This document shows positions 4,472-7,246 of a stretch of DNA of 7,246 bases, one piece after another. The DNA is from Gemmatimonadaceae bacterium (GTDB lineage Bacteria > Gemmatimonadota > Gemmatimonadetes > Gemmatimonadales > Gemmatimonadaceae), in the NCBI GenBank assembly GCA_019689955.1, contig JADGGM010000146.1, positions 1 to 7,246 of the forward strand, given 5' to 3'. Numbering within the stretch: position 1 is the stretch's first letter; each line of letters opens with the position of its first letter. The position numbers were made by a program, and so were the translations under genes. Under the pieces are notes generated by a model, which was not told where the DNA came from, ran no database searches, and was given only the letters and a program-made list of their open reading frames with translations.

Positions 4472-6694
4472 ATGCGTCGTGTCGCGTTGTACGTCTGCCT
4501 TGCTCTCGTCGCCCCGACCGGTGCCGTCGTTGCGCAGCAGCGCGACACGGCGCGCACCGACACCACGCGGCGGAGCTCCAGCGCCCCCGCCCCCGACTCG
4601 ACGAAGACGAGCCGCCTGGCTCCCATGGTCGTCACCGGCAGCCGCGTCTCGGGAGTCGACGAGCGCACGCCGGTGCAGGTCGACGACATCGATCGCAGTA
4701 CCGCGCCGTCCGGGCCCGCCGCCGTGCATCAGCTCCTCGCCCGCCTCCCCGGCGTCAACCTCGCCGACGACCAGGGCTCGCGCCTCCAGCCGGAGCTGGA
4801 CGTACGCGGCTTCACCGTGTCCCCGGTCATCGGACAGCCGCAGGGGGTGAGCGTCTTCCTCGACGGCGTGCGCATCAACGAGCCCGACGCGCAGGAGGTG
4901 AACTTCGACCTCATCCCGATGGACGCGGTCTCCCATGCGGAGCTGGTGCGGGGGCCGAGCGCCATCTTCGGGAAGAACAGCCTCGCCGGGTCGCTCCTGC
5001 TCTTCACCGACCGCGGCCAGCGCACGCCGCGCCTGAGCGCGCAGCTCGAAGGGGGGCCGTACGGCTACCGCGGCGGGCGCGTGATGGCCGGGGGCGCGCT
5101 GGGCGAGGTCGACGGGTTCCTCCTCGCGCGATTGGCGGACGAAGATGGCTGGCGCCAGGCGACGGGCGCGCGCACGCGGATGGTGTTCGCCAACGTGGGG
5201 CGCAAGCGCGACTCGAGCGACGTCGCGCTCACCGTGATGTACGCCAAAGACAGGCTCTCGCAGGCGGGCTCGCTCCCCGAGAGCTACCTGCGCGTGGATC
5301 GGAGGCTCAACTACACGCCGGGCGACTTCTTCGAGCCGAGCGTGTGGCACCTCGCGCTGCGCGGGGAGCGGGAGGTGGCGAGCGGGCAGCTCCGGGGGAA
5401 CGTGTTCTGGCGGCGCAACGCGTACGAGCAGTACAACGGGAACATCCCGCCACCCAACTCCGATGGGTTCGTCCGGAACCTGTCCGCGGGCGGCCTCATC
5501 GAGTGGGCCTGGCCCACGCGGATCGGTGGTGCCGCGACGACGGTGACCGTCGGGGCCGAGTACAGCCACGCCGACGTCACCTACCGCTTCCTCGCTGTGC
5601 AGAGCCCCGGCGTCCCCTCCGACTCCGCGGACCTCGCCGACCTCGGGTGCGAGATCCCCTCAGGGCTCTGCACCCACGTCGAGACGAAGGAAGACAACGC
5701 GGCGCTCTACGCGCAGGCGATCGTGTCGCTCACCCCGTCGCTGTCGCTCACCGGAGCGCTGCGCGGCGACTACGTGCGCATCCCGATCACCGACCTCCTC
5801 ACGCCGGAGAACGGCGGCACGAGCACCTACTGGCGCGCCTCGCCGAAGCTCGGGCTGAACTATCGCTTCTCGGACGACCTGCGTGGGTACGTGGCCTTCA
5901 ACACCGGGTTCCGCGCGCCCGCGGCGCTCGAGCTCTCGTGCGCCGACGCGACCGCGCCGTGCACGCTCCCCTTCGCGCTCGGCGCCGACCCGCCGCTCCG
6001 CCCCGTGAAGGTCTACGACTACGAGGCCGGCATCGACCTCGAGCCCGCGCCGCGCACCAACCTGGACGTCGTCGGCTTCCTCTCCGACGTCCACGACGAC
6101 ATCCTGTTCGTCCAACCGACCGCCACGACCGGCTTCTTCCAGAACGTCGCGCGCACGCGGCGCGCGGGAGTCGAGATGTCCGGCGCGCTCGGCCTGCCGG
6201 CGGGACTTCGCCTCTTCGGCTCGTACGCCTATCTCGTGGCCACGTATCGGACGACCGTGCACCTCGCCTCCGCGCTCGAGGACGAGCCGTCGGCGGAGCC
6301 CGGCGATCACTTCCCCACCTCCCCGACGCACCGCGGCAGCGTGGGGGTGGGGCTCACGCGCGCCATCCCGCGCGGCGCGCTCGATGCGGCCGTCGAGCTG
6401 CGCGCGGTGTCCGGCCAGTATCTGCGCGGCGACGAGGCCAACACCCAACCGCAGCTGCCGGGATATTCGGTGACCGACGTACGCGTGAGCGCGTACCTCC
6501 CGCACGTCACCGTGCGCGGGTACGTGACGAACCTCTTCAACAAGCGGTACGTCAACTTCGGCGTCTACGCCCAGAACGTGAAAGGCCCGTTGGGTGGTCC
6601 GCCGCCGGCTGATCCCGAAGACGCTCCGGTCGAACGCTTCCTCACCCCCGGTCAGCCTCGGCTCTTCACGGTGTCCGTGAGCCTCGAACGGTAG
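4472..6694 (+). CDS. TonB-dependent outer-membrane receptor, substrate unknown
   Basis: A complete 740-aa receptor that would import a scarce ligand across the outer membrane using TonB/ExbBD energy. Residues 1-21 are a signal peptide (MRRVALYVCLALVAP, cleavage AVVA|QQ), then an Asp/Thr/Ser/Arg-rich linker. PMVVTGSR at 51-58 resembles a TonB box. The plug domain spans about 60-180, with HQLLARLPGVNL, DVRGF, VSVFLDGVRINEPDAQ and AELVRGPSAIFGKNSLAG. The rest is a 22-strand-type barrel with late-barrel signatures GYVAFNTGFRAP, YEAGIDLEP, QNVARTRRAGVEMSG and VTNLFNKRYVNFG. The chain ends FTVSVSLER, with Arg rather than the usual terminal aromatic residue. The mature protein has only four Cys, in two CX6C pairs (393/400, 490/497), in probable surface loops. 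The start at 4472 is chosen over 4367 because the upstream part is Arg-rich with no signal character. The gene stands alone on this strand; its structured leader may regulate it. Siderophore, vitamin, metal and glycan ligands are all possible. Confidence 0.93.
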   Translation: MRRVALYVCLALVAPTGAVVAQQRDTARTDTTRRSSSAPAPDSTKTSRLAPMVVTGSRVSGVDERTPVQVDDIDRSTAPSGPAAVHQLLARLPGVNLADDQGSRLQPELDVRGFTVSPVIGQPQGVSVFLDGVRINEPDAQEVNFDLIPMDAVSHAELVRGPSAIFGKNSLAGSLLLFTDRGQRTPRLSAQLEGGPYGYRGGRVMAGGALGEVDGFLLARLADEDGWRQATGARTRMVFANVGRKRDSSDVALTVMYAKDRLSQAGSLPESYLRVDRRLNYTPGDFFEPSVWHLALRGEREVASGQLRGNVFWRRNAYEQYNGNIPPPNSDGFVRNLSAGGLIEWAWPTRIGGAATTVTVGAEYSHADVTYRFLAVQSPGVPSDSADLADLGCEIPSGLCTHVETKEDNAALYAQAIVSLTPSLSLTGALRGDYVRIPITDLLTPENGGTSTYWRASPKLGLNYRFSDDLRGYVAFNTGFRAPAALELSCADATAPCTLPFALGADPPLRPVKVYDYEAGIDLEPAPRTNLDVVGFLSDVHDDILFVQPTATTGFFQNVARTRRAGVEMSGALGLPAGLRLFGSYAYLVATYRTTVHLASALEDEPSAEPGDHFPTSPTHRGSVGVGLTRAIPRGALDAAVELRAVSGQYLRGDEANTQPQLPGYSVTDVRVSAYLPHVTVRGYVTNLFNKRYVNFGVYAQNVKGPLGGPPPADPEDAPVERFLTPGQPRLFTVSVSLER

Positions 6695-6714
6695 GCGGCG
6701 CCGCACTGCGAGCG

Positions 6715-6733
6715 CCCCCCCCCCCCCCCCCCC
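6715..6733. repeat. Homopolymer run of 19 C
   Basis: An unbroken C19 tract (G19 on the minus strand) begins 21 bases after the receptor's stop, at the 3' side of the hydrolase frame, where it reads as six Gly codons plus one base. Just before it lies a perfect palindrome, GCGGCGCCGC (6695-6704). Such a run is rare even at high GC. It may be a slippage-prone tract, or a sequencing or assembly artefact. Confidence 0.95.
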
Positions 6734-7246
6734 GCTTACGGCCCGGCCGCACCTGGTCTCGCCGGGGTGATAGCCCATGCCAGCCGTTGCCACCGGGATT
6801 CTCGCGTCGGGCTTTTCAAGGAAGTGCTCGACCACCGGGATCACCCGCTCCGGCTCCGAGTACAGGACGAAGTGGCCCGCATCCGGGATCACCGCGAGCT
6901 CGCCGTTGGGGAGGAGCCTGGCGGTCTCGAGGGCGTGCTCGACGCGGACGAAGTCGTGATCCCCGACGACGATGAGGACCATCGCGCCGACGGACGCCAA
7001 CTGCTCGGCCGAGAACCCGTCCCAGCGAATGCCCGCGACCTTCTCCCAGATCTTCGGCCAGTAGCCCGGATCCGGAGCCACCGTCGCGTAGCTCTCGCGT
7101 TGGAACCGGAACCCCTGTGCGTGGGCGGTCAGCGGCCGGTCGAACCGCAGCATCTCGACGTTGTGGGCCGACTGCGGCGGGCCGAACGTGGCGCCCACCG
7201 CCACGACGCGCCGCACGAGCTCCGGGTAGCGCACGGCGATCATCAT
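6734..7246 (-). CDS. Alpha/beta hydrolase, C-terminal part (5' partial; 3' end uncertain)
   Basis: The C-terminal part of an alpha/beta-hydrolase fold enzyme. The coding sequence runs off the right edge: the first visible residues MMIAVRYPELVRRVVAVGA match the helix and strand directly after the nucleophile elbow (typically GxSxGG), so the Met pair is internal and the catalytic Ser lies outside the window. Seen: the acid strand MVLIVVGDHDFV, with the catalytic Asp probably at visible residue 98, and the His loop IPDAGHFVLYSEP, with His 125, followed by the last helix VIPVVEHFLEKP. The fold should end by about residue 165 (near 6752), but no in-frame stop is there. The frame enters the G19 run and would continue antisense through the receptor gene to 5660, which I do not believe. 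The end given is the last base before the run. A one- or two-base change in run length would give a stop at 6666-6668 or 6652-6654. The substrate cannot be told; esterases, lactonases and C-C hydrolases share this pattern. Confidence 0.75.

Noticed and set aside
4079..5569. Upstream extension of the Rieske frame to a 686-codon protein starting at 5569.
   Set aside because: The extra part is antisense to the receptor gene and covers the intergenic region. It is His/Arg/Pro-rich low complexity, and the Tat-like signal and a ribosome binding site place the true start at 4078 or 4030.
4228..6612. 794-codon plus-strand frame overlapping the receptor gene.
   Set aside because: Its translation is almost entirely Arg, Ala, Gly and Pro, typical of a shadow frame of a GC-rich gene. 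The receptor frame has a full signal peptide, plug and barrel motifs.
5660..6714. Continuation of the hydrolase frame as a 528-codon minus-strand protein through the C run.
   Set aside because: Beyond the run it is exactly antisense to the receptor gene, is Arg/Gly/Val/Ala-rich without domain motifs, and no alpha/beta hydrolase needs this extension. Long antisense frames are normal at this GC content.
1..7246. A previously undescribed multi-gene defence, metabolic or mobile system.
   Set aside because: No transposase, integrase, CRISPR array, toxin-antitoxin pair, tRNA or long repeat is visible. The five genes belong to known families on mixed strands and show no operon-like coupling.

Overview
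The window is very GC-rich, with G or C at most third codon positions, and looks like a chromosomal piece of a Gram-negative (diderm) bacterium: it carries a tripartite RND efflux pump subunit, a TonB-dependent outer-membrane receptor and two exported proteins. The Asp-Thr/Arg-rich linker behind the receptor's signal peptide and the base composition would fit Gemmatimonadota, but that placement is inference, not something a marker gene here proves.

Layout, left to right. (1) 1-2523 (+): the C-terminal three quarters of a CusA-type Cu(I)/Ag(I) efflux pump, cut by the left edge. (2) 2540-3313 (-): an exported SYLF/Ysc84-domain protein, convergent with the pump, with a good sigma70-like promoter at 3345-3373 and a clear ribosome binding site. 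(3) 3509-4078 (-): a small Rieske [2Fe-2S] protein with a twin-arginine-like signal. (4) 4079-4471: a 393-base divergent intergenic region with repeated small dyads and a GC-rich leader that can fold into a multi-stem structure. (5) 4472-6694 (+): a complete TonB-dependent receptor of unknown substrate. (6) 6715-6733: an uninterrupted run of 19 C. (7) 6734-7246 (-): the C-terminal part of an alpha/beta hydrolase, cut by the right edge and without an in-frame stop near its expected end.

The genes do not form one operon. The pump and the receptor point right, while the SYLF, Rieske and hydrolase genes point left. The shared theme is envelope function: metal export, an exported lipid-binding-type domain, an exported redox protein and outer-membrane uptake. 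A common pathway is not demonstrated. I did not find a clearly new multi-gene system. The observations most worth checking are the Met/Gly-rich insertion in the CusA periplasmic domain, the structured leader of the receptor gene, and the 19-C run next to the unterminated hydrolase frame, which may be an assembly artefact.
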